From the NCBI RefSeq assembly GCF_003583365.1, contig NZ_QXED01000004.1, forward strand, positions 558,001 to 622,000: a stretch of DNA of 64,000 nt, in the 5' to 3' direction. Source of the stretch: Fibrisoma montanum. Its GTDB lineage: Bacteria; Bacteroidota; Bacteroidia; Cytophagales; Spirosomataceae. The notes below the pieces were generated by a model. It was not told the origin of the DNA. It did no database searches and saw only the letters and a program-made list of their open reading frames with translations. Below, piece by piece: positions 7,122-15,890 of the stretch. A program made the position numbers and the translations under genes. Numbering within the stretch: position 1 is the first letter of the stretch; each line of letters starts with the position of its first letter.

Positions 7122-8639
7122 ATGCGATACCGAATAGCTGCTGATTCCGACGCTCCTCATTACCTGGCTATTGATGCTTACCTTGACAACGTTACCACCC
7201 CAGCGGTTGAACTTCAGCTTCCCGCCTGGCGGCCAGGGCGTTACGAATTGCAGCACTTCGCCAAGCATATTCAGCGATTCGGCGTCGTAGATGAAACGGG
7301 ACAACCCCTGCCATTCCGAAAGATCGCCCGCGACCGATGGCGGGTTGAGACCAACGGCGCTTCAGCCCTGACGGTGCGGTACAATTACTACGCGAACGTA
7401 ATCAACGCCGGTAGCAGCTTTGTTGATGAAGGCCTGCTGTACGTTAATCCGGTCAATCTGTGTCTGTACGCCGACGGTCGGCTTGACGAGGCCTGTACGC
7501 TGGAACTGGACGTACCGGCCGACTGGCCCGTGGCCTGCGGGCTGCGGCAGCTTGCGCCCGGTGTGCTGTGGGCCCGCGACTACTACGAACTGGTCGACTG
7601 TCCGGTCGTTGCGTCGCCTTTTATGCAGCAAATCAGCTACGAGGTGCTGGGTGTTTCGTTCCACGTGTGGGTACAGGGCGGCCTACGGGCCGATGGAGCC
7701 GAGCCGTTTGATTCCGGGCGCATTCAGCGGCACTTCAGCCGGTTTTCTCAGAAGCAGATCGAACTCTACGGCGAATTTCCGGAAAAGGACTACCATTTTT
7801 TAACCATCGTGCTGCCAACGCCTTTTTACCACGGCGTTGAACACCGAAACTCAACCATGCTGGTACTCGGGCCGGTCGACGAGGGTGAGGGACTCTACCA
7901 GGACTTACTGGGGGTTTCATCGCACGAGTTGTTCCACGCCTGGAACATCATCCGCATCCGGCCCGCCGAACTGCTGCCCTACGATTTTACGAAAGAAAAT
8001 TACTTCTCTACCTGCTTCGTGGCCGAGGGGGTTACGACCTACTATGGCGACCTGATGCTGCGCCGGTCGGACGTATTTACCGATGCGGCTTACCTTAAAG
8101 AGTTGCAGGTGCTGTTCAAGCGCCATTTCGAAACCAATGGGCGGGCCGTTCAATCGCTGGTCGAATCGTCGTGGGATCTTTGGCTGGATGGCTACGAGAA
8201 AGGCGTTCCGGATCGGAAAGTGTCTGTTTATTTTAAAGGGGCCATCGCAGCCCTCATTCTCGACCTGCACATTCGTCGGCAAACGAATCATGCCCGGTCG
8301 CTCGACGACGTAATGCGCCGGATGTGGGAACAGTTCGGTAAGCCATTTGTCGGGTACACCCTGGACGATTACCGGGCCGTAACGGAAGCCGTGGCGGGCG
8401 AATCGCTGGACTGGTACTACGATCTGTGTATTTTTGGCAATCAGCCGCTGGAAACCAAGTTGAATGACTACCTGGCGTGGGTGTCGCTGCGTATCGAATA
8501 CGACGAATCCCATACCATTCATTTGCTGGAAACCGGCGATGAGGCCGGCCTGCTCCAACGGGCCAGGTGGTTTGGTACCCCGTTGACCGAAGAACCCCAC
8601 GAAGGGGCAGTTCCCGAAGAAAATCTGGAAAGAACGTAA
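7122..8639 (+). CDS. M61-family metallopeptidase (glycyl aminopeptidase-like)
   Basis: A 505-residue protein from the ATG at 7122 (MRYRIAADSDAPHYLAIDAY), chosen because an upstream in-frame start at 7035 adds 29 residues unlike the family. An N-terminal beta domain (LQLPAWRPGRYELQHFAKHI) is followed by the zinc motif HELFH (about residue 267, in SSHELFHAWNIIRIRP) and the third ligand Glu in FVAEGVTTYYGD (about 300). M61 enzymes release N-terminal Gly or Ala. The C-terminal PDZ seen in many members is not obvious. There is no signal peptide, so it is probably cytoplasmic. Only 7 bp separate it from the next gene, so it heads a three-gene unit with the GH130-like enzyme and the amidase. Confidence 0.9.
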   Translation: MRYRIAADSDAPHYLAIDAYLDNVTTPAVELQLPAWRPGRYELQHFAKHIQRFGVVDETGQPLPFRKIARDRWRVETNGASALTVRYNYYANVINAGSSFVDEGLLYVNPVNLCLYADGRLDEACTLELDVPADWPVACGLRQLAPGVLWARDYYELVDCPVVASPFMQQISYEVLGVSFHVWVQGGLRADGAEPFDSGRIQRHFSRFSQKQIELYGEFPEKDYHFLTIVLPTPFYHGVEHRNSTMLVLGPVDEGEGLYQDLLGVSSHELFHAWNIIRIRPAELLPYDFTKENYFSTCFVAEGVTTYYGDLMLRRSDVFTDAAYLKELQVLFKRHFETNGRAVQSLVESSWDLWLDGYEKGVPDRKVSVYFKGAIAALILDLHIRRQTNHARSLDDVMRRMWEQFGKPFVGYTLDDYRAVTEAVAGESLDWYYDLCIFGNQPLETKLNDYLAWVSLRIEYDESHTIHLLETGDEAGLLQRARWFGTPLTEEPHEGAVPEENLERT

Positions 8640-8646
8640 TTGCTGA

Positions 8647-9753
8647 ATGAAATACTCCTTAGTTCGTCGCTGGCTTTGCCTGTTGTTTCTGGCCGCTCAG
8701 GCCGTTTATGCCCAGACCCCCGAAAAGCCGTGGATGCTCGGTCCGTTCCGCAAGCAGAACGCGGCTAATCCCATTCTGGACGCTAAAGCTACCACTACGT
8801 TTGCCTGCCCGATCCGGCAGGAAACCGTCAGGTGGGAGGAGAAAGACGTGTTCAACCCGGCGGCCGTGGTCCGGAACGGCAAGGTGTATATGATCTACCG
8901 CGCCGAGGATACCGTTGGCAAACATGCCGGTACGTCGCGGCTGGGGCTGGCCGTCAGTTCGGATGGTATTCATTTTCAACGGATGCCCAAACCGGTGTTT
9001 TACCCCGACAACGACCCCATGAAACGCTACGAGTGGGAAGGAGGCTGCGAGGACCCGCGCGTGGTTGAAAGTCCAAACGGGGTCTATGTGATGACCTACA
9101 CGGCCTACGACGGCGACAAAGCCCGGCTGTGCGTAGCGACCTCCCGTGACCTGATGACGTGGCAAAAGCAGGGGCTGGCGTTCGCGCAGGCTGCCAATGG
9201 GAAATACGTTGATCAATGGTCGAAGTCGGGGGCTATCGTCTGCAAACGGGTGGGCGACAAAATTGTGGCCCAGAAAATCAACGGTAAATACTGGATGTAC
9301 TGGGGCGATCAGCCGCAATTGTACGTCGCTACGTCCGACGACCTGCTGCACTGGACACCCGTACTGGATGCGGAGGGCAAGCTGGCGGCTGCGGCCGAGC
9401 GCCGTCCCGGCAAACACGACTACCGGTTGCTGGAGCCGGGGCCGTATGCCCTGCTGACGCCGAAAGGGATTCTGCTGATCTACAATGGCATGAACGACGC
9501 GAAAAACGGTGATCCTGCCCTGCCGGAAGGTGCCTACGCCGGTGGGCAGCTCTTGTTGGACGCTAATGAGCCTGCCCGGTTGCTCGATCGCTCAGAACAG
9601 TATTTTATTAAACCCGACCAGCCGTACGAAACCGAAGGACAGGTCAATCAGGTGTGCTTTCTGGAAGGGATGGTTCCCTACAAGGGGAAATGGTTTTTGT
9701 ACTACGGCACCGCTGATTCCAAGATCGCTGTGGCGGTAGCCCCCCAGCGATGA
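8647..9753 (+). CDS. Secreted glycoside hydrolase family 130-like protein (five-bladed propeller)
   Basis: A 368-residue protein with a signal peptide (residues 1-22, ending AVYAQ). The body shows the repeated blades of GH43/GH130-type five-bladed propellers: VFNPAAVVRNGKVYMIYRAE, SRLGLAVSSDGIHFQR, GGCEDPRVVE, LCVATSRDLMTW and LLEPGPYALLTPKGILLIYN. The ExxxxPRV segment and the SDGIHF units are typical of GH130 mannoside phosphorylases and related hydrolases. The leader implies it acts in the periplasm, where a phosphorylase is less likely than a hydrolase. Substrate unknown; a mannoside is a family-based guess. It sits between an aminopeptidase and an amidase, which does not define a pathway. 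Confidence 0.82.
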   Translation: MKYSLVRRWLCLLFLAAQAVYAQTPEKPWMLGPFRKQNAANPILDAKATTTFACPIRQETVRWEEKDVFNPAAVVRNGKVYMIYRAEDTVGKHAGTSRLGLAVSSDGIHFQRMPKPVFYPDNDPMKRYEWEGGCEDPRVVESPNGVYVMTYTAYDGDKARLCVATSRDLMTWQKQGLAFAQAANGKYVDQWSKSGAIVCKRVGDKIVAQKINGKYWMYWGDQPQLYVATSDDLLHWTPVLDAEGKLAAAAERRPGKHDYRLLEPGPYALLTPKGILLIYNGMNDAKNGDPALPEGAYAGGQLLLDANEPARLLDRSEQYFIKPDQPYETEGQVNQVCFLEGMVPYKGKWFLYYGTADSKIAVAVAPQR

Positions 9754-9755
9754 GG

Positions 9756-9787
9756 TTTGTACATCCGCGTACGTATCCCAACCTTTG
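9756..9787 (+). promoter_or_regulatory. Possible internal promoter before the amidase gene
   Basis: TTTG (9756-9759) is followed after 20 bp by AACCTTTG (9780-9787), one base away from the Bacteroidota -7 consensus TAnnTTTG. It overlaps the start of the amidase gene, which supports a start at 9790 or 9811 over the upstream TTG at 9757. Confidence 0.4.
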
Positions 9788-9789
9788 CT

Positions 9790-11322
9790 ATGCAGTCGAT
9801 TACCCCAGTCATGTCATTTGATGAATATGCCCGCTGTGATGCTACGGCCCTTGCCGAACGGGTACGTAAAGGCGAGGTAAGCCCCGCCGAGCTGCTGGAA
9901 ACAGCCATTGCCCGGGCCGAAGCCGTCAATCCGGTCCTGAATGCCATCGTAACGCCCCTGTACGATAAGGGTCGGCAAAGGGCCGCCGATTTACCGAAGG
10001 AACCTGATGCCGGTTCGCCTTTCTACGGTGTTCCCTTTCTGCTCAAAGACCTGGAGTTGCAGTGGGCTGGAACGCCAACTAAGTCCGGCTGCGTGGGCTA
10101 TCAGCAGTACGTAGCTACGGAGGACAGTGAGGTTGTGAAACGGTTGAAACGAGCCGGTCTGGTGTTTTTTGGCAAAACCAATACGCCGGAATTCGGGCTG
10201 ACGCCCTACACCGAATCGAAACTCTACGGGCCGGCTCACAATCCGTGGAAGCTGACGCATTCGCCGGGCGGATCGAGCGGAGGATCGGCCGTAGCGGTGG
10301 CTGCGGGGATTGTACCGGCGGCTACAGCCAGTGATGGGGGCGGGTCGATCCGTATTCCTGCGTCGTGCTGTGGCTTGTTCGGGCTGAAACCGTCCCGTGC
10401 CCGCGTTACGCTGGGGACTCGTTTCGGCGAAGTATGGGGTGGAGCCGTGGCCAGCCACGCCGTGACGCGCACGGTTCGCGACAGTGCCGCGCTGCTCGAT
10501 GCGGTGGCTGGTCCATTGCCGGGTGATCCGTATGGCATTCCCGCGCCTGAGCGACCATTTGCTCAGGAAGTGGGTCGCGAGCCGGGACGATTGCGGGTAG
10601 CATTTTCGACCCAGACCCTGATCGAGTCGCAGCCGGTGCATCCGGAGTGCGTAAACGCCGTGCAGAAAACGGCCCGGTTGCTGGAGCAGTTAGGGCATAC
10701 GGTCGAAGAGGTACCGCTGCCCTACGAAAAAACGATTCTTACGCAGGCGTTTTTCACGATGGTGCTGGGCGAAACAGGCGCTGTTCTACGAGAACTCAGC
10801 GAATACCTGGGACGGCCCGTCAGCCGGGGCGACGTGGAATTGAACACCTGGGCGCAGGCACGACTGGCCGCCGGCTTCTCAGCCACGGACTTTGCGTACC
10901 AGAAACGGCGCTGGAACGTACTGAGTCGCAGCATGGGGCAGCTTCACGAAACGTATGATGTCTTTCTGACACCAACCTTACCACGGCCGCCTATTGCCAT
11001 CGGCGATTTTCAGAATACAACGACCGAGCAGCGCATGCTTAAACTGGCCGACTCGGTTGGGGCGCTGAAATACCTGAAAGGCTCTAAAGTTGTGGACGAG
11101 ATTGCGGAAAAATCGCTGGGGTACATCTCGTTTACCGCCATCACGAACATGACCGGTCAGCCGTCTATGTCGGTACCGATGCACTGGTCGGCCGATGGGT
11201 TGCCCATTGGGGTGATGTTTGCGGCCCGACTCGGCGACGAAGCCACGCTGTTTCGACTGGCCGGGCAGTTGGAACAAGCGCAGCCCTGGTTCGACAAACG
11301 CCCGCCGGAGCTCGCGAAATGA
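9790..11322 (+). CDS. Amidase-signature family hydrolase (GatA-like)
   Basis: About 510 residues with the amidase signature Ser-cisSer-Lys triad: Lys in FLLKDLE, Ser in [16 protein letters not shown] and Ser in [20 protein letters not shown]. The family hydrolyses amide bonds. GatA of the tRNA amidotransferase is a relative, but there is no gatC or gatB nearby and the C-terminal half differs ([20 protein letters not shown]), so a general amidase or fatty-amide-type enzyme is more likely. No signal peptide. The frame is open from a TTG at 9757; ATG at 9790 is chosen, and ATG 9811 ([11 protein letters not shown]) is also possible. It is 36 bp after the GH130-like gene. Confidence 0.9.
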   Translation: MQSITPVMSFDEYARCDATALAERVRKGEVSPAELLETAIARAEAVNPVLNAIVTPLYDKGRQRAADLPKEPDAGSPFYGVPFLLKDLELQWAGTPTKSGCVGYQQYVATEDSEVVKRLKRAGLVFFGKTNTPEFGLTPYTESKLYGPAHNPWKLTHSPGGSSGGSAVAVAAGIVPAATASDGGGSIRIPASCCGLFGLKPSRARVTLGTRFGEVWGGAVASHAVTRTVRDSAALLDAVAGPLPGDPYGIPAPERPFAQEVGREPGRLRVAFSTQTLIESQPVHPECVNAVQKTARLLEQLGHTVEEVPLPYEKTILTQAFFTMVLGETGAVLRELSEYLGRPVSRGDVELNTWAQARLAAGFSATDFAYQKRRWNVLSRSMGQLHETYDVFLTPTLPRPPIAIGDFQNTTTEQRMLKLADSVGALKYLKGSKVVDEIAEKSLGYISFTAITNMTGQPSMSVPMHWSADGLPIGVMFAARLGDEATLFRLAGQLEQAQPWFDKRPPELAK

Positions 11323-11325
11323 TTC

Positions 11326-12525
11326 TTATGCCCGGGCCGTTTCGGTAGCTGGTTTCGGTGCCGTAGCCGGCGAAAAGCGGTCCTTCAGTTTCAGAAACTG
11401 CTTTTCAAAATATTCGTACGAGAGCCACGCGAGCAGCGTCGTGAGCGCATAGCTGAGCACGTACAAGGCTATGGAAAAACCGGGGCTGTACGGCAGAAAC
11501 TGGCGGACAACGTACAGGCTCAGCACAATCGCGAACGGATGATACATATACAGTCCGTACGAAATCTTACCCATGAACGTACACAGCCGGTTTTCCAGGT
11601 CGACTACCGAGTTGGGGTTATGGGCCAGGTTCATCAGCAGAAACACGAAGAATACGGCGTAGCCTTCGTAGTTTAAACCCGGAATCCGCAGGCCGCTTAT
11701 CAGCATAGCACCCAGTACGGTATACACAACCCACTGCACCGATGGCCGGTACAGCAACCGAAGCACCGGATGATTTGAAAACACCAGATAGGCGCCAACC
11801 CCACCGATGGCCATGCAGCCGATGCGGAAATGCGCCAGGAAGTCAGTAATGAGCAGCATCGTAGTGCCGGCCTGGGGTGCTGTAGAGCCGGGACCGTAGC
11901 GCAGCCAGAAAAACCAGCCTCCCAGGACCAGGGCGATACCAAGTAAAATCAGCAGCGTCCGGCGTGGGTTGCGACTACCGATCAGCCACGGCCAGATGAG
12001 ATAAAACTGCTCCTCGACGCCAATCGACCATGCATGCGAACAAAGCGGCATCTCGCCGTAGAGCGTCAGGGCGAAATTGGGCAGCACCAGCCCGAACAGG
12101 GTCAGTTTCTGGGCAAAATTCGTATACGTATGCTCGGATACGCCGGGGATGAACAGGGCCGGAATGTGCGGAAAGACGAAAAAACTCAGCCCGACCAACA
12201 GGAAGTACAGCGGCCAGATGCGCAGGATACGCCGAACGTAGAAATTGCCGATGTGTATGCGTCCGGCCGTTTGCCGTTCGGCCAGCAGCAGATACGTAAT
12301 CAGAAAGCCGCTCAGGACAAAGAACAGGGCTACGCCTAACTTACCGGCCTGGTAGACAATCGGGTGGTCGTTGACATTGGTGAAGGTGTCGGTATAGCCA
12401 AAGGTGGTTTTGTACTGCTCAATGTGATGCACAACCACGGCAGAAGCTGCTATGAACCGAATGCCGTTGAAACCAGGAAAATAAACCAGCGATGGCTGCG
12501 CTGGAGGCATGGTATGTTGAACCAT
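11326..12525 (-). CDS. Acyltransferase family 3 (OafA/YrhL-type) integral membrane protein
   Basis: A 399-residue polytopic membrane protein. It shows the family's N-terminal pattern PGFNGIRFIAASAVVVHH (His of the first helix), then GVALFFVLSGFLITYLLL, VRRILRIWPLYFL and HAWSIGVEEQFYLIWP, all typical of acyltransferase-3. About ten transmembrane segments are visible, ending SYEYFEKQFLKLKDRF. Such enzymes O-acylate (usually acetylate) cell-surface glycans, lipids or exopolysaccharides. The gene converges on the amidase with 3 bp between the stops. The target glycan cannot be deduced. Confidence 0.93.
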   Translation of the reverse strand: MVQHTMPPAQPSLVYFPGFNGIRFIAASAVVVHHIEQYKTTFGYTDTFTNVNDHPIVYQAGKLGVALFFVLSGFLITYLLLAERQTAGRIHIGNFYVRRILRIWPLYFLLVGLSFFVFPHIPALFIPGVSEHTYTNFAQKLTLFGLVLPNFALTLYGEMPLCSHAWSIGVEEQFYLIWPWLIGSRNPRRTLLILLGIALVLGGWFFWLRYGPGSTAPQAGTTMLLITDFLAHFRIGCMAIGGVGAYLVFSNHPVLRLLYRPSVQWVVYTVLGAMLISGLRIPGLNYEGYAVFFVFLLMNLAHNPNSVVDLENRLCTFMGKISYGLYMYHPFAIVLSLYVVRQFLPYSPGFSIALYVLSYALTTLLAWLSYEYFEKQFLKLKDRFSPATAPKPATETARA

Positions 12526-12564
12526 AACGTTGCTTAACGAGACTTACGGCAGCAAATAGTTGCC

Positions 12565-13812
12565 TTAAAGTTCTGTATAATCTAACTCTTTGCCAAATGT
12601 CTCTTCGATGGTTGCCAGCGACCAGACACCAATTACAAAGCAAAGCAGGGCCACCAGCCCACCGGCTCCTATCACGCCAATGGATGGTTTCAGAGCCTGG
12701 AACAACGGGATGGTCAGTAACGTAGTAGCCCGTACGTTGTTGGCCACGGACGTTGTAGCCGTAGCGCGAAGATTGGTGCCGAAGTTCTCAGCCGTAACGG
12801 TCAGGAACATGGCGATGTAGCCAATCCCAAATCCCATACCGAGGCAAACGGCGTAGAAAGCGTTCGTCGAGCTGAGGCCTCCGAACAGGTAGATAGCGAC
12901 AAACAGGGCCGTGAGGCCCATCATCAGCCCGATGGCTCGTCGGCGGGAGCGTAGTCCTTGGCTTAAAAAGCCGCTGGCCAGATCGCCGACCACCATACCG
13001 ATGTAGGTATAAAGCACGCACTGGCCGGGTTGAATGGGCTCGGCAATGCCGATTGCTTTTCCAAATTCATTCCCAAACGTAGCCAGGATGCCGATCACGA
13101 AATAAGTCGGTACGGCAATACCCATGCAGCGGAGGTAGCGAACCAGCCGTTTCTGGTTGGCGAAGAGCGACCAGAAATCCCCCCGGCTGACGTTGGTGGC
13201 TTCGGCGCGTTTGTACATGCCGGATTCGAGTACGCTGACCCGTAGCAGCAGCAAAGCCAGTCCCAGGCCGCCCCCCACAAAGTACGTAGTACGCCAGGCG
13301 AACAACTGTACGGTAAAAAAAGCCACAACGGCCCCCAGCAAGCCGACACTTGCCACCAGCGACGATCCGTAGCCGCGTAGCTCCTTGGGCAGAATCTCAC
13401 TGACGAGCGTAATACCGGCACCGAGTTCGCCGGCCAGCCCCAGACCCGCCACAAACCGAAGCCCGGCGTAGGTAGTAGGGTCGTTGACGAACCCACAGGC
13501 GATGTTGGCCAGCGAATACGTGACGATGGAGCCGAACAGTACCGAGAGCCGCCCCCGCTTGTCGCCCAGGATGCCCCACAGGATGCCGCCGAGGAGCAGA
13601 CCCGCCTGCTGAAAATTGTACACGCGCCCGCCGATAAGGGAGATGTCGCTCTCAGACAGTCCGAGGTCTTTCAGGCTGGGTACCCGAACGATGTTGAATA
13701 ACAGCAAGTCATAGACATCGACAAAGTACCCGAGCGCGGCCACGATGACCGGCAGTGAAAACAACGGACGCAGCGATACGGACGATTGAACGGCGGTGGT
13801 TGACGGTTGCAT
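12565..13812 (-). CDS. MFS transporter, first of three tandem paralogues
   Basis: A 415-residue major facilitator with about 12 transmembrane segments. Motif A is GDKRGRLSVLFGS, and the conserved opening is SLPVIVAALGYFVDVYDLLL followed by RVPSLKDLGLS. The start is set at ATG 13812 (MQPSTTAVQSSVSLRPLFSL) by alignment with the two neighbouring copies. A longer frame to 13944 would read through the terminator of the neighbouring gene and is rejected. The Asp in the first helix (FVDVYD) suggests proton-coupled transport of an organic acid or sugar, by family analogy. Substrate unknown. Confidence 0.9.
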   Translation of the reverse strand: MQPSTTAVQSSVSLRPLFSLPVIVAALGYFVDVYDLLLFNIVRVPSLKDLGLSESDISLIGGRVYNFQQAGLLLGGILWGILGDKRGRLSVLFGSIVTYSLANIACGFVNDPTTYAGLRFVAGLGLAGELGAGITLVSEILPKELRGYGSSLVASVGLLGAVVAFFTVQLFAWRTTYFVGGGLGLALLLLRVSVLESGMYKRAEATNVSRGDFWSLFANQKRLVRYLRCMGIAVPTYFVIGILATFGNEFGKAIGIAEPIQPGQCVLYTYIGMVVGDLASGFLSQGLRSRRRAIGLMMGLTALFVAIYLFGGLSSTNAFYAVCLGMGFGIGYIAMFLTVTAENFGTNLRATATTSVANNVRATTLLTIPLFQALKPSIGVIGAGGLVALLCFVIGVWSLATIEETFGKELDYTEL

Positions 13813-13894
13813 AAGAGGTTGAAGCCTAGCCGCCGGCAAGTTAGAAAAAAGCATCGTCCGGCCATGAGCGGGGTCGGGGTTTAGACCATAGAAA

Positions 13895-13921
13895 AAGCAC
13901 GGCGTAAAACACCGTGCCTTT
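13895..13921 (-). terminator. Terminator downstream of the small secreted protein gene
   Basis: On the minus strand GGCACGGTG and CGCCGTGC form a stem with a TTTTA loop, followed by TTTTTC. It lies 33 bp after the stop at 13954 and before MFS copy 1, so it insulates the two genes. Confidence 0.7.
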
Positions 13922-13953
13922 ACCAATTCATCTAATAATCTCACTATGAGAAC

Positions 13954-14364
13954 TCAGTTCATGGTTATCTGTCGGGAAGGCAGCGTTTCACGAATGGTTG
14001 GTGTTGACAGCTTAAACGTGCGCTCTTCGGTCTGAATGCCATCGGAGATCCGGAACGTATAGCGGCCGTCGCCGATCTGGCTCAGGTCAAACTGTTGCCG
14101 GAAGCCGTTCTTTTTGCCTCCTTTTGCAGGCAAGACTTCCCGGAACATCACTTCGCCTTTCTCGTTCGTCAGTTGAAGTTCAATCTTGCTGCCGGGTTTG
14201 TATTTCTCCAGACACATCCACAACTTGGACGGATCAGCGGCCGGGAACATAGCCACTCCAAACGACTTCTTCTGAGTCAGATCATCATCCACGGCAAAGG
14301 ACGATACTGACACACTCATGGCAACAAGCAGGGCTCCGATGGTTGACTTGGCGAACGTTTTCAT
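13954..14364 (-). CDS. Small secreted beta-rich protein of unknown function
   Basis: A 136-residue protein with a Sec signal peptide (residues 1-24, MKTFAKSTIGALLVAMSVSV then SSFA). The mature part alternates short beta strands: IELQLTNEKGEVMFREVLP, then FRQQFDLSQIGDGRYTFRIS and TEERTFKLSTP. This resembles the Ig-like fold seen in FlgD-type and type IX secretion C-terminal domains, but it stands alone. It interrupts the three MFS genes, on the same strand and with its own terminator. I recognise no named family. Small single-domain proteins of this shape are frequent in Cytophagales. No catalytic residues are evident. Confidence 0.75.
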   Translation of the reverse strand: MKTFAKSTIGALLVAMSVSVSSFAVDDDLTQKKSFGVAMFPAADPSKLWMCLEKYKPGSKIELQLTNEKGEVMFREVLPAKGGKKNGFRQQFDLSQIGDGRYTFRISDGIQTEERTFKLSTPTIRETLPSRQITMN

Positions 14365-14615
14365 TGGGTTGACTGATTTGTGTGATAACCTTTAATTGTC
14401 AATCCAAAGAGTAAAGGGACTTTGCTCAGCGCCGGGCTTGGTGAGAAACGGCAAATAAAAAGGATGAACGGCAGGCCGATTTTTTGCAGGGAATAGGGCC
14501 GTACGCGCTTTAAATGGACAAAATCCAGCAATTATTATATTGCCTTTTGTGGAAGAAATACTCAGGTAATGCGCTGGATCAGGAAGACTGTTGCCGCAAC
14601 CGGCAGAATTACAAT

Positions 14616-15860
14616 TTACTCCTCGACGAAGTCCAGGTCCCTGCCAAAGGTATCTTCCATGCGGCTCAGCGACCAGAACGCCAGGCCGTAGACGAGCAAG
14701 CCAAGCAGGCCGGCGGCTGCCAATGCGCCCAGCGACGGTTTGAATGTCTGGAACAGGAGCGTCATGGGGATGAGCGTTCCCCGCACGACGCTGGGTACCG
14801 ATGTAGTGGCCGTTGCGCGGAGGTTGGTGCCGTACAGTTCGGCTACCATCGTCAGATACATGGCAATATAGCCGGTGCAGAATCCGGCCAGACCGCAGAT
14901 CGTGTAAATGCCCTCGGCCGTGTCAATCCCCCCGAACAGATAGATGCCGCTCAGCAGCGCACTAAAAAGAAGGAGCCCCGTAATGGTTTTGATGCGGGAT
15001 TGCAGCCACTGACTCAGGGGGCCGCTCAGGAGGTCGCCCCCAGCCAGACCGACGTAGATCATCATAACGCACCGGCCCGGTTTGACGCCCTCCACGATAC
15101 CCATGGCCTCCCCCAGTTCGTTGGCGAACGTAGCGAGAATACCGACAATAAACCACGTAGGCATGCCAATCGTCACGCAGCGCAGGTATTTTATCGTTGA
15201 CGGCCACGTTCGGAAAAACTGCCGGAAATCCCCCCGGCTGACGTGTTGGTGCTCGGCTTTCATTCGGCTGAATAAACCGGATTCGAATACGCTCACCCGC
15301 AGGAGCAGCAGCAGCAAGCCCATACCCCCACCCACAAAAAAGGCAGTTCGCCAGTCGAACCATTCCTGGGTCAGGTAGGCGGCTCCGGCACCGAAGTAGC
15401 CAACCCCGGCCACGACCGCTGAGCCGTAGCCCCGAATTTCCTTGGGAAGAATTTCGGCTACCAGCACCATCGCTACGCCGATTTCGCCGGACAAGCCGAT
15501 ACCGGCCAGAAAGCGCAGGCAGGCATACGTATTGACATCATTGACAAACCCGCAGGCAATGTTGGTCAGCGAGTAGGTGAGAATGCTGGCAAACAGGACA
15601 GACATCCGGCCCCGCCGGTCGCCCAGAACGCCCCACAAAATGCCCCCCAGCACCAGACCCGCCTGCTGACAGTTGAGAATGAACGTACCGGCCCGTGACA
15701 CGTCGGCTTCCGACAGACCCATCGATTGCAGGCTGGGCACCCGCACGATGCTGAAGATGAGCATGTCGTATACATCGACAAAAAAGCCGAGTGCCGATAC
15801 GATCACCGGCAGGGCAAACAAAGGCCGTAGGGAAGGCCGGGGCGGAGCAGCAACTTGCAT
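14616..15860 (-). CDS. MFS transporter, second of three tandem paralogues
   Basis: A 414-residue paralogue of the genes at 12565 and 15891. It keeps FALPVIVSALGFFVDVYDML, the motif A GDRRGRMSVLF, RVPSLQSMGLSEADVS, and a charged C-terminal tail (FGRDLDFVEE). It differs from the other two at the helix 1-2 loop (RAGTFILNCQQAGLVLGG). Length is normal for a 12-helix MFS protein. A gap of 251 bp to the small secreted protein gene upstream contains no other gene. Duplication followed by divergence suggests related but different substrates; none can be named. Confidence 0.9.
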   Translation of the reverse strand: MQVAAPPRPSLRPLFALPVIVSALGFFVDVYDMLIFSIVRVPSLQSMGLSEADVSRAGTFILNCQQAGLVLGGILWGVLGDRRGRMSVLFASILTYSLTNIACGFVNDVNTYACLRFLAGIGLSGEIGVAMVLVAEILPKEIRGYGSAVVAGVGYFGAGAAYLTQEWFDWRTAFFVGGGMGLLLLLLRVSVFESGLFSRMKAEHQHVSRGDFRQFFRTWPSTIKYLRCVTIGMPTWFIVGILATFANELGEAMGIVEGVKPGRCVMMIYVGLAGGDLLSGPLSQWLQSRIKTITGLLLFSALLSGIYLFGGIDTAEGIYTICGLAGFCTGYIAMYLTMVAELYGTNLRATATTSVPSVVRGTLIPMTLLFQTFKPSLGALAAAGLLGLLVYGLAFWSLSRMEDTFGRDLDFVEE

Positions 15861-15890
15861 AGGAGGGGACAGGCCGTAACGAAAACGAGG

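Noticed and set aside
9790-11322. gatA of the Asp/Glu-tRNA amidotransferase
   Set aside because: The amidase signature fits, but the C-terminal half differs and no gatB or gatC is present; a general amidase is more likely.
13813-13944. Upstream extension of the first MFS gene
   Set aside because: The extra 44 residues cross the terminator of the neighbouring gene, and the two paralogues start at the position equivalent to 13812.
14514-15200. A 228-codon plus-strand frame opposite the second MFS gene
   Set aside because: Antisense of a membrane protein gene with GC-rich codons; the protein is Gln/Arg-rich without domains.
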